Position numbers and translations under genes: made by a program
Assembly: GCA_001029295.1 (NCBI GenBank)
Contig: LDXJ01000061.1
Span: 62,001-126,000, forward strand
Length of the DNA: 64,000 nt
DNA from: Peptococcaceae bacterium CEB3
GTDB taxonomy: Bacteria; Bacillota; Desulfitobacteriia; Desulfitobacteriales; Desulfitobacteriaceae
Direction of reading: 5' to 3'
Notes under the pieces: generated by a model
What the model was told of the DNA's origin: nothing
Database searches by the model: none
Seen by the model: the letters and a program-made list of their open reading frames with translations, nothing else
Shown: piece by piece, positions 8,167 through 17,068 of the stretch
How positions within the stretch are numbered: the stretch's first letter is position 1
How the letters are laid out: every line of letters starts with the position of its first letter

Positions 8167-10122
8167 TTAATGGCCCAACCCGGGTTTCGGCAAGTTTAAA
8201 TTCGCGGCCTGGCTTTCCTTAGGCACAGGGTGATAGGGCACACTGGTAACCAGAATGCTCTTGCGCAATAGGAGCATCAACTTCATGAGCTGCCCGGTTT
8301 GATTGTGCAGGATATTGTGCCACATCTTCTCCGGGACCAGCTCGGGGATAGCGACTGTGATCGTGTCGTACTTCGCTTTCTTCTCCACCTTGTCCAGATA
8401 GCCCAAAAAGTCGTGCACAGTGGCCCGATAGGGTGAGTCGACAATTTCCAAAGGAATTTCCATGTGATTTTCCGCCCAGTGGCGAAGCAATTTATTCACC
8501 CGATCCGGATCGGAACCCACGTGCACCGCCGTGACTTGCGGTGTTAAACTGTAAGCGTACTTTAAAGCTTTCAAAACGACAACATTCAAATCATAGACAG
8601 GTACGATGATCTTGTTGCGATATTCGGAAACCTCCACATGGGCCCGGCGCCGCTTCACCTTGGCCACGTGCAGATGAAAATCCGCCATGACCGCCGGAGT
8701 CACTTCAATTTCCGCCATCTCCCCGCGATAAACACAACAGATCGTCCGGAAGACCAAAAACAGTATCGGCAGGATGATCAGAACGATCCAGGCCCCCTGG
8801 GTAAACTTGGTCGTAATAAAGACCAAAAACATCAAAAAGGAAAGAGTCCCGCCAAAAGCAAAGACGGCAAGGTCAGAACGCCACTTCGTTCCTTCCTTCT
8901 CTTTCTTGGTATGTCTGGCCAGACCTATGCCCGTCAGGGAGAAAGAGAGCAGGACGCCGATGGCATACAGGGGAAGCATTAAGTGAGTGTCTCCATGGAA
9001 GAGAATGATAAGAAACAGGGAAACCAGCATCAGGGTCCAAATCCCCACACTGTAGACCAGTCGGTCACCCAGATTCTTGAAATAGCGGGGGGCATAGCCG
9101 TCCCGGGCCATCAGGCTGAGTAAGATCGGCAGCCCGGCAAACGGGGTATTGGCGGCAATGACCAGAATGGCCGCGGCACTGCCGATCAGGACAAAATAAA
9201 AGATCGTCCGGCCGAAAACCAAAAGTCCCAGTTGATTGAGAATCGTATTATTGGCAGACGGAACCAAGTGATAAGAACCGGCCAAATAGACCAAACCCGA
9301 CAAACCGACAGCGACCACGGCACCCAAGATCAAAAGCGTGCGGATTGCCCGTTTCTGGGAGGGCGTTTTAAAGGCGGTCACACCGTTGCTCACCGCCTCA
9401 ATGCCCGTAAGGGCGGTCGTTCCCCCGGCCACGGCCCGGGCGAAAAGAAACCAGGTCATCCCGCTGAGGACGGGTTCCACCATCCGGGTCGTCTTAACCG
9501 GGCTCACGCCGTGAAGCATAATTTCCACGATCCCGGACCCCACCAGGAGGACCAAGACCGATACGTAGAGATAAACCGGAATCGCAAAAAGGCGGGCCGA
9601 TTCTTTCAGACCGCGCAGATTGATCCAGGCCATGAAAAGGATAACCAGACAATCCGCAATCACTTTGTGGTCCGGAGCGGCCAACCAGGGCAGGACTCCT
9701 GTGAGGTTATCAATGGCCGAGCTCACGCTGACGGCGACCGTCAGGACGTAATCCAGCGTCAGGCTCGAAGCGGCGATGAGGCCGAAGCTCTCTCCCAAGT
9801 AAGCTTTGGCAATGGTATAAGACCCTCCGCCCTGCGGGTACTTTTGAATCGCTTTACGGTAGACCAGGATAATACTGGCCAGAAGCAATATGATAACGAT
9901 TGAAACCTGAAGGACATAGGCGTAACCCACAGCCCCGGCCAAGAGAAGTATGTAGAGTATTTCATCGGGCGCATAGCCTTCGGAGGAGATAATGTCCGAA
10001 CCGAAAATGGGGATTCCCCCCAAAACTCCGACTCGGGCATGTTCCGCGTAATTGGTCGCCAGGGGATGGCCAAAAATAAAGGTCCTGACTCTCAGCCACA
10101 AGAGTCTGTTGTTGTGGGCCAT
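8167..10122 (-). CDS. KimA-like APC-superfamily transporter with USP-like domain (probable K+/H+ symporter)
   Basis: 651 residues; ATG 10122 follows GGGAGGGTGACACG. About twelve membrane segments (residues roughly 30-480) and a cytosolic C-terminal universal-stress-protein-like domain (about 525-620). This architecture is that of KimA (YdaO), the high-affinity potassium importer inhibited by c-di-AMP. D43 and Y50 in GSDIISSEGYAPDE keep the seven-residue spacing of the potassium ligands D36 and Y43 of B. subtilis KimA. An amino-acid permease is the alternative. Follows menG by 56 bases in the same direction; no c-di-AMP riboswitch fits in that gap. Confidence 0.8.
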   Translation of the reverse strand: MAHNNRLLWLRVRTFIFGHPLATNYAEHARVGVLGGIPIFGSDIISSEGYAPDEILYILLLAGAVGYAYVLQVSIVIILLLASIILVYRKAIQKYPQGGGSYTIAKAYLGESFGLIAASSLTLDYVLTVAVSVSSAIDNLTGVLPWLAAPDHKVIADCLVILFMAWINLRGLKESARLFAIPVYLYVSVLVLLVGSGIVEIMLHGVSPVKTTRMVEPVLSGMTWFLFARAVAGGTTALTGIEAVSNGVTAFKTPSQKRAIRTLLILGAVVAVGLSGLVYLAGSYHLVPSANNTILNQLGLLVFGRTIFYFVLIGSAAAILVIAANTPFAGLPILLSLMARDGYAPRYFKNLGDRLVYSVGIWTLMLVSLFLIILFHGDTHLMLPLYAIGVLLSFSLTGIGLARHTKKEKEGTKWRSDLAVFAFGGTLSFLMFLVFITTKFTQGAWIVLIILPILFLVFRTICCVYRGEMAEIEVTPAVMADFHLHVAKVKRRRAHVEVSEYRNKIIVPVYDLNVVVLKALKYAYSLTPQVTAVHVGSDPDRVNKLLRHWAENHMEIPLEIVDSPYRATVHDFLGYLDKVEKKAKYDTITVAIPELVPEKMWHNILHNQTGQLMKLMLLLRKSILVTSVPYHPVPKESQAANLNLPKPGLGH

Positions 10123-10178
10123 CGTGTCACCCTCCCTTTTCCCGGTTCGCTCTGTGACCTTCATAAGACACAGTGATT

Positions 10179-10973
10179 TTACTCCTGCTTCCCGGTTGTG
10201 TCTAGAGGGTTTTGATGTTTTGTGCCGGCTTTTTTTGCATCTGGGACGTTCGTCCTGATAGGCTTGGTTCCCTCCACAATGGCCACCGCCCCGCCGGCCA
10301 AATTGCGGTAACGGGTATCCGTCAGCCCACACTCGGCAAAGATGGCGCTCAGATCCCGCTGGGCGGGAAATTGGACGGCAGAATCGTGCAGGTAACGATA
10401 AGCGCTTTTTTTGCCTGTGAAAATGCTTCCCAGTAAGGGAACCACCTTCTCAAAATAAAACCAGTAAACTTGTTTGAAAACAGGTAAATCCGGCTTCGCC
10501 ATGTCCAGGGAGACCACTTTCGCACCCGGTTTCACGACCCGGGCCATCTCCCGAATGCCCAAGCGCAGGTCGGGCAAATTGCGCAGACCCCAGCCCACCG
10601 TCGCCCCGTCGAAGCTTTCATCCGCAAAAGGCAAAGCCAGGGCATCCCCACGCAGGAACTCCACCCTTTGCGGCCAGGACACACACCGCAACTGTTCCCG
10701 CGCCTTGGACAGCATGTTTTCCGAAAAGTCCAGGCCCGTCACTTTTCCCCGCGGCCCGACCGCGCGGGCCAAAGCCAAAGACAATTGACCCGTTCCACAA
10801 CAAACATCGAGCATATGGGTGCCCTCTCCCGCTCCCACACACTCGACCACTCGCCGCCGCCAACGCTTGTCCATTCCCCAAGTCATCACGCTGTTCATAA
10901 AATCGTAACGCTTGGCAATCGTATTAAAAGTCTCTTTCACATAACTCGCTTTATCCTTGCCGGCGAAATCCAC
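10179..10973 (-). CDS. menG: Demethylmenaquinone methyltransferase (UbiE/MenG)
   Basis: 264 residues from GTG 10973 (GGGGGAGG 8 bases upstream). SAM-binding motif MLDVCCGTGQLSLAL, then the UbiE signatures FNTIAKRYDFMNSVMTWGMDKRWR and WGLRNLPDLRLGIREMARVVKPG. It methylates demethylmenaquinone at the inner face of the membrane in the last step of menaquinone synthesis, which points to a respiratory anaerobe. The last 30 residues are a lysine- and asparagine-rich tail beyond the usual family length. First gene of a probable two-gene unit with the KimA-like transporter. Confidence 0.92.
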   Translation of the reverse strand: MDFAGKDKASYVKETFNTIAKRYDFMNSVMTWGMDKRWRRRVVECVGAGEGTHMLDVCCGTGQLSLALARAVGPRGKVTGLDFSENMLSKAREQLRCVSWPQRVEFLRGDALALPFADESFDGATVGWGLRNLPDLRLGIREMARVVKPGAKVVSLDMAKPDLPVFKQVYWFYFEKVVPLLGSIFTGKKSAYRYLHDSAVQFPAQRDLSAIFAECGLTDTRYRNLAGGAVAIVEGTKPIRTNVPDAKKAGTKHQNPLDTTGKQE

Positions 10974-11136
10974 GTGGTCTTCCTCCCCCGCTGCATGTGC
11001 TTCTCGATCGTGTTGACAAGGTTATCCGCCAACTTTCCGTTTGTCCGCCTTCCACCAGTTTTCTTATTCGCGGCAAAACTTATACTTCCTGCCGCCACGG
11101 TTTGCACAACGCGGAAAGTTCTGCCGGGCAACAGAA

Positions 11137-11161
11137 AAGCCAGGGACTGAATCCCTGGCTT
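11137..11161 (-). terminator. Terminator of the zinc-ribbon gene
   Basis: AAGCCAGGGA and TCCCTGGCTT form a perfect 10-bp stem with a 5-base loop. On the minus strand it is followed by TTCTGTTG. It lies 122 bases past the stop, in the 309-base gap 10974-11282, in which nothing else was seen. Confidence 0.7.
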
Positions 11162-11282
11162 CCTTGTCGTCGTACTGCCGATCCGCAAAACCGGCTTCGC
11201 TCCCAAAACAGGGTGGCCTTATCTCAGCGAAATCGCGTCGATCTCATGGATCGCCTTGCCTCATCTCGCAGACAATCCGCGC

Positions 11283-11585
11283 TTAGTAGCGGCGCATCGC
11301 CTGATAGCAATCGCGGCAATAAACCGGCTTTTCGCCGGAAGGCTGGAACGGAACTTCGGTCTCGGCCCCGCAATTAGCGCACACGGCCGGATACATCTGG
11401 CGCTGCGGCCTGGAATAACCGCCGGAACTCCTCCCCGCCTGGGACTGCTTACGCGCCTGGCGGCAGGATGGGCAACGTCCGGGCTCATTCTGGAATCCCT
11501 TCTCGGCGTAAAACTCTTGTTCCCGAGCCGAAAATACGAATTCCTGACCACAGTCACGACATACCAGCACTTTGTCTTCAAACAT
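11283..11585 (-). CDS. Zinc-ribbon protein (zf-trcl type)
   Basis: 100 residues. N-terminal ribbon CRDCGQEFVFSAREQEFYAEKG followed by CPSCR, a glycine/serine/arginine linker, then a second ribbon CANCGAETEVPF and CRDC. These four CxxC pairs would bind two zinc ions. The family is common in Firmicutes and Chloroflexi and has no proven function; nucleic-acid binding is plausible. ATG follows AAGGAGG by about 10 bases, but that ribosome binding site is part of a long inverted repeat (see 11598-11660), so translation is probably regulated. Confidence 0.88.
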   Translation of the reverse strand: MFEDKVLVCRDCGQEFVFSAREQEFYAEKGFQNEPGRCPSCRQARKQSQAGRSSGGYSRPQRQMYPAVCANCGAETEVPFQPSGEKPVYCRDCYQAMRRY

Positions 11586-11597
11586 GGTAATCTTCCT

Positions 11598-11660
11598 CCT
11601 TATTAGGGTGTTCCTTGTCCCTTGGCTACTTCAATTTTCCTCCCAAGAACCCTAATAAGG
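11598..11660 (-). promoter_or_regulatory. Inverted repeat sequestering the ribosome binding site of the zinc-ribbon gene
   Basis: On the mRNA strand CCTTATTAGGGT (11660-11649) pairs perfectly with ACCCTAATAAGG (11609-11598). The second arm runs directly into AGG, so the Shine-Dalgarno AAGGAGG is half inside the stem. The stem can extend inwards through TTCTTG with CAAGGAA (one bulge). The start codon is 13 bases beyond. This is the layout of a translation-controlling hairpin. Confidence 0.75.
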
Positions 11661-11711
11661 CTGTCGGATTCCAATTTTCAATAGGCCCAAGACTTCAACA
11701 AGCACATATAG

Positions 11712-11740
11712 AGTATAGCAGAACATGCAGGCTTTGGCAA
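11712..11740 (-). promoter_or_regulatory. Promoter of the zinc-ribbon gene
   Basis: Minus strand TTGCCA (11740-11735), 17-base spacer, TATACT (11717-11712). It would give a leader of about 120 bases that contains the 11598-11660 hairpin. Confidence 0.65.
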
Positions 11741-11786
11741 ATAAATCTTTCTGACAAATTTAGACCTGTCTCGCGCCAGACCTCTA

Positions 11787-13076
11787 TCACGCACCGCCTC
11801 CGCCTTTGATGCGATTCATCAGACGCATGGAACACATCTCTCCGCACATAGTGCAGCTGTCGGAATGCGCAGGCATGGACTCTTGCCGGTAGCGTTCGGC
11901 TTTTTCGCGATCGATGGCCAGCTCAAACATCCGTCCCCAGTCCAGGGCCTGGCGCGCCCGGCTCATTTCCCGGTCCCACTCCGAGGCTCCGGGAATACCC
12001 TTGGCCACATCGGCGGCATGGGCCGCGATCTTGGCCGCGATGATCCCTTCCCGCATATCTTCCAGACTGGGCAGGCGCAAATGTTCCGCCGGGGTCACGT
12101 AACAGAGGAAGTCGGCCCCGGCCGCCCCGGCCAGAGCACCGCCGATCGCGCTGGTAATATGGTCATAGCCGGGAGCGACGTCCGTGACGAGCGGCCCCAG
12201 GACATAGAAAGGGGCACCGTGGCAAAGCTTCTTTTCCAGTTGGACATTGGCGGCGATTTCATTCAGCGGAACGTGGCCCGGACCTTCAATCATAACCTGA
12301 ACCCCTTTTTGCCAAGCCCGCTCGGTCAACTCTCCCAGGACAATCAATTCCTCAATCTGAGAGGCGTCCGTGGCGTCGGACAGGCTGCCGGGCCGGCAGG
12401 CGTCACCCAGACTTAAGGTGACATCATATTCGGCACAGATGTCCAAAAGCCTGTCAAAGTATTCGTAGAAAGGATTCTCGGCTCGGTTCATTTCCATCCA
12501 GGCATAGAGAAGAGAACCTCCCCGAGAAACGATCTGGGTAACCCGGGACGTGCGCTTAAAGTGCTCCACCGTTTGGCGGTTCAGCCCGGCGTGGATCGTC
12601 ACGAAGTCCACCCCGTCCCGGGCATGCTTGGCCACAACCGCCAGGAACTCGTCGGGAGTAATGTCTTCCAGCTTCTTGTCCAGATAACCGATAGCGTCAT
12701 ACATCGGCACCGTACCGATCAGAGCCGGGGAAAGGTCGATCAATTGCCGGCGAAAAACCGCCGTTTTGCCGTAGTTACTCAAGTCCATGATGGCCTCGGC
12801 CTTCATTGCCAAGGCCCGGCGGACTTTGTCCAGTTCGGCCTCCGTGTTGGCACAATCCTTGGAAATGCCGAGGTTGACATTGATCTTTGTCTTCAGGCCC
12901 GCCCCGATTCCCTCCGGGCTCAGGCTTGCGTGGTTACGGTTAGCGGGGATCACAACCAGGCCTTGGGCCACTTTGAGGCGAATCTCCTCCGGATCCAAGT
13001 GCTCTTTTCCCGCTACGACCCTCATCTCTTCAGTAATTTCGCCCCTTTTTGCCCTGGCCATCTGGGTATTTACCAC
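11787..13076 (-). CDS. thiC: Phosphomethylpyrimidine synthase ThiC
   Basis: 429 residues from GTG 13076 (AGGAGAGG upstream). Radical-SAM rearrangement of aminoimidazole ribotide to HMP phosphate, the thiamine pyrimidine. Substrate-site motifs include [46 protein letters not shown] and the C-terminal iron-sulfur motif CTMCGEMC. Length is that of the short bacterial ThiC form. Last gene of the thi operon, 3 bases after the thiF-thiE fusion. Confidence 0.97.
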   Translation of the reverse strand: MVNTQMARAKRGEITEEMRVVAGKEHLDPEEIRLKVAQGLVVIPANRNHASLSPEGIGAGLKTKINVNLGISKDCANTEAELDKVRRALAMKAEAIMDLSNYGKTAVFRRQLIDLSPALIGTVPMYDAIGYLDKKLEDITPDEFLAVVAKHARDGVDFVTIHAGLNRQTVEHFKRTSRVTQIVSRGGSLLYAWMEMNRAENPFYEYFDRLLDICAEYDVTLSLGDACRPGSLSDATDASQIEELIVLGELTERAWQKGVQVMIEGPGHVPLNEIAANVQLEKKLCHGAPFYVLGPLVTDVAPGYDHITSAIGGALAGAAGADFLCYVTPAEHLRLPSLEDMREGIIAAKIAAHAADVAKGIPGASEWDREMSRARQALDWGRMFELAIDREKAERYRQESMPAHSDSCTMCGEMCSMRLMNRIKGGGGA

Positions 13077-13079
13077 GGT

Positions 13080-14372
13080 TCATTCCTCTCCTTTCACAGA
13101 CGTCGAAGCAAAATCCGCCATAATCCGCTGCAGCTTTTCAACCTTTTCTCCGATCTTGGGACTGCCGACGATTTCCGTAACCAGAGCCACGGTCGAAGCC
13201 CCGCAGGCCATCACGTCCCGCAGATTGTGCTCCTTAATTCCGCCGATCGCGACGAAAGGTATCCTGAGGCTGCCGACAACGTACTTCAAGTATTCCAGCC
13301 CCACCGGAGCGCAGACATTCTCCTTGGTCCGGGTCGCAAAGATAGGGCCGACCCCGATGTAATCGGCTCCGGCCGCGACCGCCGCCCGGGCCTGTTCGGG
13401 TGAGTGCGTGGATACCCCAAGGAGGAGGCGGGGACCGACCAGCTTACGCACCACCGGGAGGGGCAGGTCATCCTGGCCGATGTGCACCCCGTCAGCCTCT
13501 GCCGCCAGAGCTAACTCGGGATAGTCGTTCACGATCAAGAGGGCACCCGATTCCCGTGTCAGCCGGCGCAGGACCAGGCATTCTTCGTGCATCTCCTTAA
13601 ATGCCTTGCTTTTTTCCCGGTATTGCAGCACTTTGACCCCTGCCCTCAGAATTTCCGCCGCCACTTCCGGATTACTCCGTCCCAGAGAGTGCGCTGCCGA
13701 AGTTAAGGCATAGATGCCGGCCGGCAAGCGCGGGCGCGCTCCGGGGGATTCCCCGGCTCTTGGCCCGGAAACCGGGTGATCCAGAATCCAAGATAGGATG
13801 ACATCCGCCTCTTTGGCGGCCCCGATACCAACCCGCGGCGCTAAGGGCGGCAGTGCCGCGCCGACCGCGCTTTGGCGGTCGCCGACGACCGCCAGACCCG
13901 AACTCCATTGTGTCGTCGTCATGGCGTCCGTGTGACCCCAACCGGCTAAGCCGGAAGCCGCGACCACCCGCTTATGGTGCTTCAGGCCTGCCGTGACGAA
14001 CATTTTCTTGCTCTCCGCCTCGTCGAAAGCTTCCACCCAATAGCCGCAGGAGTCGAACACGGTCAGAACATTGGCCGGAGTAATGCGTTCACAAATGAGC
14101 GTCAAGTCGACATCCGGGTTGATCCGCCTCAGGTTTTCGGCAAGCGCGAAAGCTTTCATCTGCCCCACCTGGTCGCGGAAATAATACTGACGGTTCAAAT
14201 TACTGTTTTCCACCCGGTCAAAATCCGCCAGGACCAAGTGCCGGACCCCCGAGCGGACCAAATGAACAGCCGTGTTAGACCCCAGTCCGCCCAGCCCCCC
14301 GATACCGACCCTGGCCGCCCGCAGCCGGGACATCCGAGCGAGACCAAGAGCCTGCTCGAGGTAAGCTAACAC
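13080..14372 (-). CDS. ThiF-ThiE fusion: ThiS adenylyltransferase joined to thiamine phosphate synthase
   Basis: 430 residues from GTG 14372, which follows AAAGGAGG by 10 bases and overlaps the thiH stop. Residues about 1-200 are a ThiF/HesA domain with the ATP loop GIGGLGGLGSNTA and DFDRVENSNLNRQ. After a proline/alanine-rich linker, residues about 215-425 are a complete ThiE barrel: VLQYREK, VNDYPELA, DGVHIGQDD, GPIFATRTKEN and FVAIGGI. The first half activates ThiS with ATP for sulfur transfer; the second couples HMP-PP and thiazole phosphate to thiamine phosphate. The usual separate genes are fused here, which ties the two ends of the thiazole branch together. Confidence 0.92.
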   Translation of the reverse strand: MLAYLEQALGLARMSRLRAARVGIGGLGGLGSNTAVHLVRSGVRHLVLADFDRVENSNLNRQYYFRDQVGQMKAFALAENLRRINPDVDLTLICERITPANVLTVFDSCGYWVEAFDEAESKKMFVTAGLKHHKRVVAASGLAGWGHTDAMTTTQWSSGLAVVGDRQSAVGAALPPLAPRVGIGAAKEADVILSWILDHPVSGPRAGESPGARPRLPAGIYALTSAAHSLGRSNPEVAAEILRAGVKVLQYREKSKAFKEMHEECLVLRRLTRESGALLIVNDYPELALAAEADGVHIGQDDLPLPVVRKLVGPRLLLGVSTHSPEQARAAVAAGADYIGVGPIFATRTKENVCAPVGLEYLKYVVGSLRIPFVAIGGIKEHNLRDVMACGASTVALVTEIVGSPKIGEKVEKLQRIMADFASTSVKGEE

Positions 14373-15514
14373 GGTGAGCACCCCTCCTTTTGGAGTTCGC
14401 CCGCCCCTTGGCGCATATTCAACCAATCACAGAGGACCGGTTGATACCCCTGCCTGTGCAGCATGGCAATGATTTCGGCTGCGGAACGTTCATCGGCAAT
14501 CTCAAACTGGGCGCTTTCCGGATTTGGCGAACCCGTATAGCCGCCCACCGAGGTCAGGGAACCCGCCGACATACGGGTGATGCCCAACGGGACTAAGGCA
14601 TCGCGCAGAGAAGCCTTCTCACGGGTAGAAATCGTGATCCCGGCTCTGGGCAGGAACAGGCGATAAGCCAGGAGAATTTGCACCAAGCTCCGGTCGGAAA
14701 CAGGGCTCGGCGGTTGAAATTCCCCTACATGAGGTCTCATTCTGGGCAGAGAAAAAGAAACCTGGACCTCCGGATAGTGCCGCTGCAAATAGCTCCCATG
14801 CCAAGCGGTCATGAACGCTTCCCGCCGCCAATCTCCCAATCCCAAGAGGGCCCCAAGGGTCACTTCCGCCATACCGGCCCGGCAGGCCCTCTCGGGGGCA
14901 TTGAGGCGGTAGTGATAGTCCGCCTTGGGACCGCCCGGGTGCATCTCGGCATAGAGCCGTTCGTCATAAACCTCTTGAAACATCGTCAAACTGTCGACTC
15001 CGGAGAGAATCAGTTCCCTGTATTCCTCTTCTGCCAAGGGATAGACCTCAATCCCCAAAGAAGCGAAATGAGGACGGAGCTGCCTGACACAGGCTTGCAA
15101 GTAGTCCGGGCCGCTCATAGTCCGTGATTCACCCGTTAAGAGCAGCAAGTGCTGAATTCCGGTCTTGGCTATCGCTTCCCCTTCCGCCGCTGCTTGCGCC
15201 GGAGAAAGTCTTTTCCTCGGAATGCGGTTATGCGTATTGAAGCTGCAATAAACACATTGATTGGTACAATAATTGGCCAGATAGAGAGGCACGAATAAAG
15301 AAACCGAGCGGCCAAAATGCCTCAAGGTCAAGCTCCGGGCTCTGCAGGCCATCTCTTCCAGAAAACGGCCCGCGGCCGGAGAAAGAAGAATCCATAGATC
15401 TTCCGCTTCGAGGGACCCTTTGGCTAAGGAGCGCCGTACTTGAAGCGCGGAAATTTCCTCGGCGGGATGACGCTCCAGTACTCGCCGCCAAGTCCCTGAA
15501 TCCCCGTAAAACAT
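14366..15514 (-). CDS. thiH: 2-iminoacetate synthase ThiH
   Basis: 382 residues, ATG 15514 overlapping the thiG stop (TGATG). Radical SAM motif in ANYCTNQCVYCSFN; LTGESRT and EVYPLAEEEYRELI are family stretches. Cleaves tyrosine to dehydroglycine and p-cresol for thiazole formation; needs a 4Fe-4S cluster and anaerobic conditions, unlike the oxygen-using ThiO route. Third gene of the thi operon. Confidence 0.95.
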   Translation of the reverse strand: MFYGDSGTWRRVLERHPAEEISALQVRRSLAKGSLEAEDLWILLSPAAGRFLEEMACRARSLTLRHFGRSVSLFVPLYLANYCTNQCVYCSFNTHNRIPRKRLSPAQAAAEGEAIAKTGIQHLLLLTGESRTMSGPDYLQACVRQLRPHFASLGIEVYPLAEEEYRELILSGVDSLTMFQEVYDERLYAEMHPGGPKADYHYRLNAPERACRAGMAEVTLGALLGLGDWRREAFMTAWHGSYLQRHYPEVQVSFSLPRMRPHVGEFQPPSPVSDRSLVQILLAYRLFLPRAGITISTREKASLRDALVPLGITRMSAGSLTSVGGYTGSPNPESAQFEIADERSAAEIIAMLHRQGYQPVLCDWLNMRQGAGELQKEGCSPC

Positions 15515-16287
15515 CACAAGCCCTCCCCCAAAAAACCGGTCAGGGGCGAGGAGGCGTGGGCCTCTTCTCTCCGGGCACCGGGCCCCGACAGATAACCCAG
15601 GCGTCCCGCCTCAACCGCGAGCCGGAACCCCTTCGCCATCTGTACCGGATCTTCGGCCACGGCGATGGCCGTGTTGACCAGAACAGCCGCCGCGCCCATT
15701 TCCATCGCTTCCGCCGCCTCCGACGGGCGCCCCAGACCGGCGTCGACTACGATGGGCAGCGGAATTTCCTCAATGAGTATCCCGATCAGCTCTTTCGTCC
15801 TCAAGCCCCGGTTGCTGCCGATGGGCGCCCCCAGAGGCATGACCGCCGCCGCCCCGCAGTCGGCCAAACGCCGCGCGGTCCCCAGGTCCGGACTGATATA
15901 AGGCAGAACCGCGAAACCCTCTTTAACCAAGGTTTCCGTCGCCAACAGGGTTTCATAGTTGTCAGGCAAGAGATAGCGTTGGTCTTGGACCACCTCTATC
16001 TTCACCCAGTTGCCGCAGCCGCCGGCCCGGGCCAAGCGGGCGATGCGCACCGCTTCCTCTCCCGTGCGGGCTCCGGAGGTGTTCGGCAAAAGCACCACGT
16101 CGCGGGGCATGTAGTTAAGGATATTTTCCTGTGGATTTTTCCTGTCCACCCGGCGCAGGGCCATGGTGACAACCTCACTCCCCGCCGCGGCCAAAACCTC
16201 CGGTATCAATTCATAACTAAATTTTCCCGTGCCCACGAAAAGCCGGCTCCTCAAGACCTTGTCCGCCAGATGAAGCGCGTCTGTCAA
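15514..16287 (-). CDS. thiG: Thiazole synthase ThiG
   Basis: 257 residues from TTG 16287, 7 bases after GAGGAGG; the frame stays open to 16461 but the added part has no ThiG likeness and ThiG is normally about 256 residues. Signatures: [18 protein letters not shown] (K-region), [30 protein letters not shown]. Condenses deoxyxylulose phosphate, dehydroglycine and ThiS thiocarboxylate into the thiazole. It follows thiS after 204 bases, an unusually wide gap for this pair, in which I see no gene. Confidence 0.95.
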   Translation of the reverse strand: MTDALHLADKVLRSRLFVGTGKFSYELIPEVLAAAGSEVVTMALRRVDRKNPQENILNYMPRDVVLLPNTSGARTGEEAVRIARLARAGGCGNWVKIEVVQDQRYLLPDNYETLLATETLVKEGFAVLPYISPDLGTARRLADCGAAAVMPLGAPIGSNRGLRTKELIGILIEEIPLPIVVDAGLGRPSEAAEAMEMGAAAVLVNTAIAVAEDPVQMAKGFRLAVEAGRLGYLSGPGARREEAHASSPLTGFLGEGL

Positions 16288-16491
16288 CTTCCATCCTCCT
16301 CTTTCCCAGGGAAACGTCAAAGTCCTGTGGCCGTTAAAAACAACTTTGACGAGATCCTGTTCTCTTTCCCCGAACTCCGTGAACTGACATCGGTTCCGCC
16401 CCGCCTGGGCGATCCGGACGCCCTCGACCTCCCCGACAGACCTAAGAAGTTCCGGCCGCACCGGGCACGCCTAGGCCGACGGAGCGGCGGC

Positions 16492-16692
16492 TCAGCCTCC
16501 CCCGACAAATTGCAAGAGTTCCAGCCTGTCCCCCTCCCGCAAAAATACCTCTCCCCACTCCTCTTCCGGGAGAATTCTCCCGTTGTACTCGACCACCAGG
16601 GCCTTAAAATCAACACCTTGCCCTTGCAGCCAGACTCCCAGGGGCGTCCCGGCACTGACCTCAGCTCGCTCACCGTTGACCGAGACATACAT
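16492..16692 (-). CDS. thiS: Sulfur carrier protein ThiS
   Basis: 66 residues, ATG 16692 with GGAGATGAGAGA upstream. Ubiquitin-like fold: MYVSVNGERAEV at the start, the middle EEWGEVFLREGDRLELL and the C-terminal Gly-Gly (FVGGG; one extra glycine). The terminal glycine is adenylated by the ThiF domain encoded downstream and then carries sulfur as thiocarboxylate to ThiG. First gene of the thi operon, 160 bases after the TPP riboswitch. Confidence 0.92.
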   Translation of the reverse strand: MYVSVNGERAEVSAGTPLGVWLQGQGVDFKALVVEYNGRILPEEEWGEVFLREGDRLELLQFVGGG

Positions 16693-16724
16693 TCTCTCAT
16701 CTCCTCTCGCCAAAAACCGCAAAT

Positions 16725-16755
16725 AAAAAAACAGCCACCACCCGGCAAGCTGCTC
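16725..16755 (-). terminator. Possible riboswitch-controlled terminator before thiS
   Basis: On the minus strand a GC-rich segment that can form a CAGC/GCTG hairpin is followed by seven T residues (16731-16725), 33 bases before the thiS ATG. The position between the TPP aptamer and thiS suggests the expression platform; the hairpin itself is not strong. Confidence 0.45.
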
Positions 16756-16847
16756 TCACTGGGGAATTCTTCCTTCGGATAAACCGACCCGGTATTGGCT
16801 TCCGGCCACTCCTATCGGTTAAACTATTGAAAAAATTCCCGGAACAT

Positions 16848-16936
16848 CGCTTCCCTACGCTGGTACTAACCAGATCAGGTTCAAAGGGATAAGAGAACTC
16901 TCTTTCTCAGCCCCTTACGGGGCACCCCCAGCAAAG
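16848..16936 (-). promoter_or_regulatory. TPP riboswitch (THI element)
   Basis: Read on the minus strand it has all conserved blocks in order: GGGGGTGCC, GGCTGAGA, CCCTTTGAACCTGATC and TAGTACCAGCGTAGGGAAG. This is the thiamine pyrophosphate aptamer. It lies between the promoter at 16959-16987 and thiS, so excess TPP should shut off the whole thiSGH(FE)C operon. Confidence 0.97.
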
Positions 16937-16958
16937 TTGCAATTGTATGATTGGCTTT

Positions 16959-16987
16959 ATCATAAGCCCTCGCCGGCGTTCTGTAAA
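16959..16987 (-). promoter_or_regulatory. Promoter of the thi operon
   Basis: Minus strand TTTACA (16987-16982), 17-base spacer, TATGAT (16964-16959), about 25 bases upstream of the riboswitch aptamer. Confidence 0.75.
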
Positions 16988-17068
16988 GGGGGCCTTGTTT
17001 AATCCGCAATTTTTCTCAACCCCAGTCATATCTTAAGGCAAACAAATAAATTGGAGGAGGAGGTCTGT

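Noticed and set aside
10123-10178. c-di-AMP (ydaO) riboswitch upstream of the KimA-like gene
   Set aside because: Only 56 bases separate it from menG and none of the conserved blocks is present.
15556-16782. Long plus-strand open frame of 408 codons opposite thiG and thiS
   Set aside because: Antisense shadow of the GC-rich thi genes; composition is arginine/proline-rich as expected of a shadow frame.
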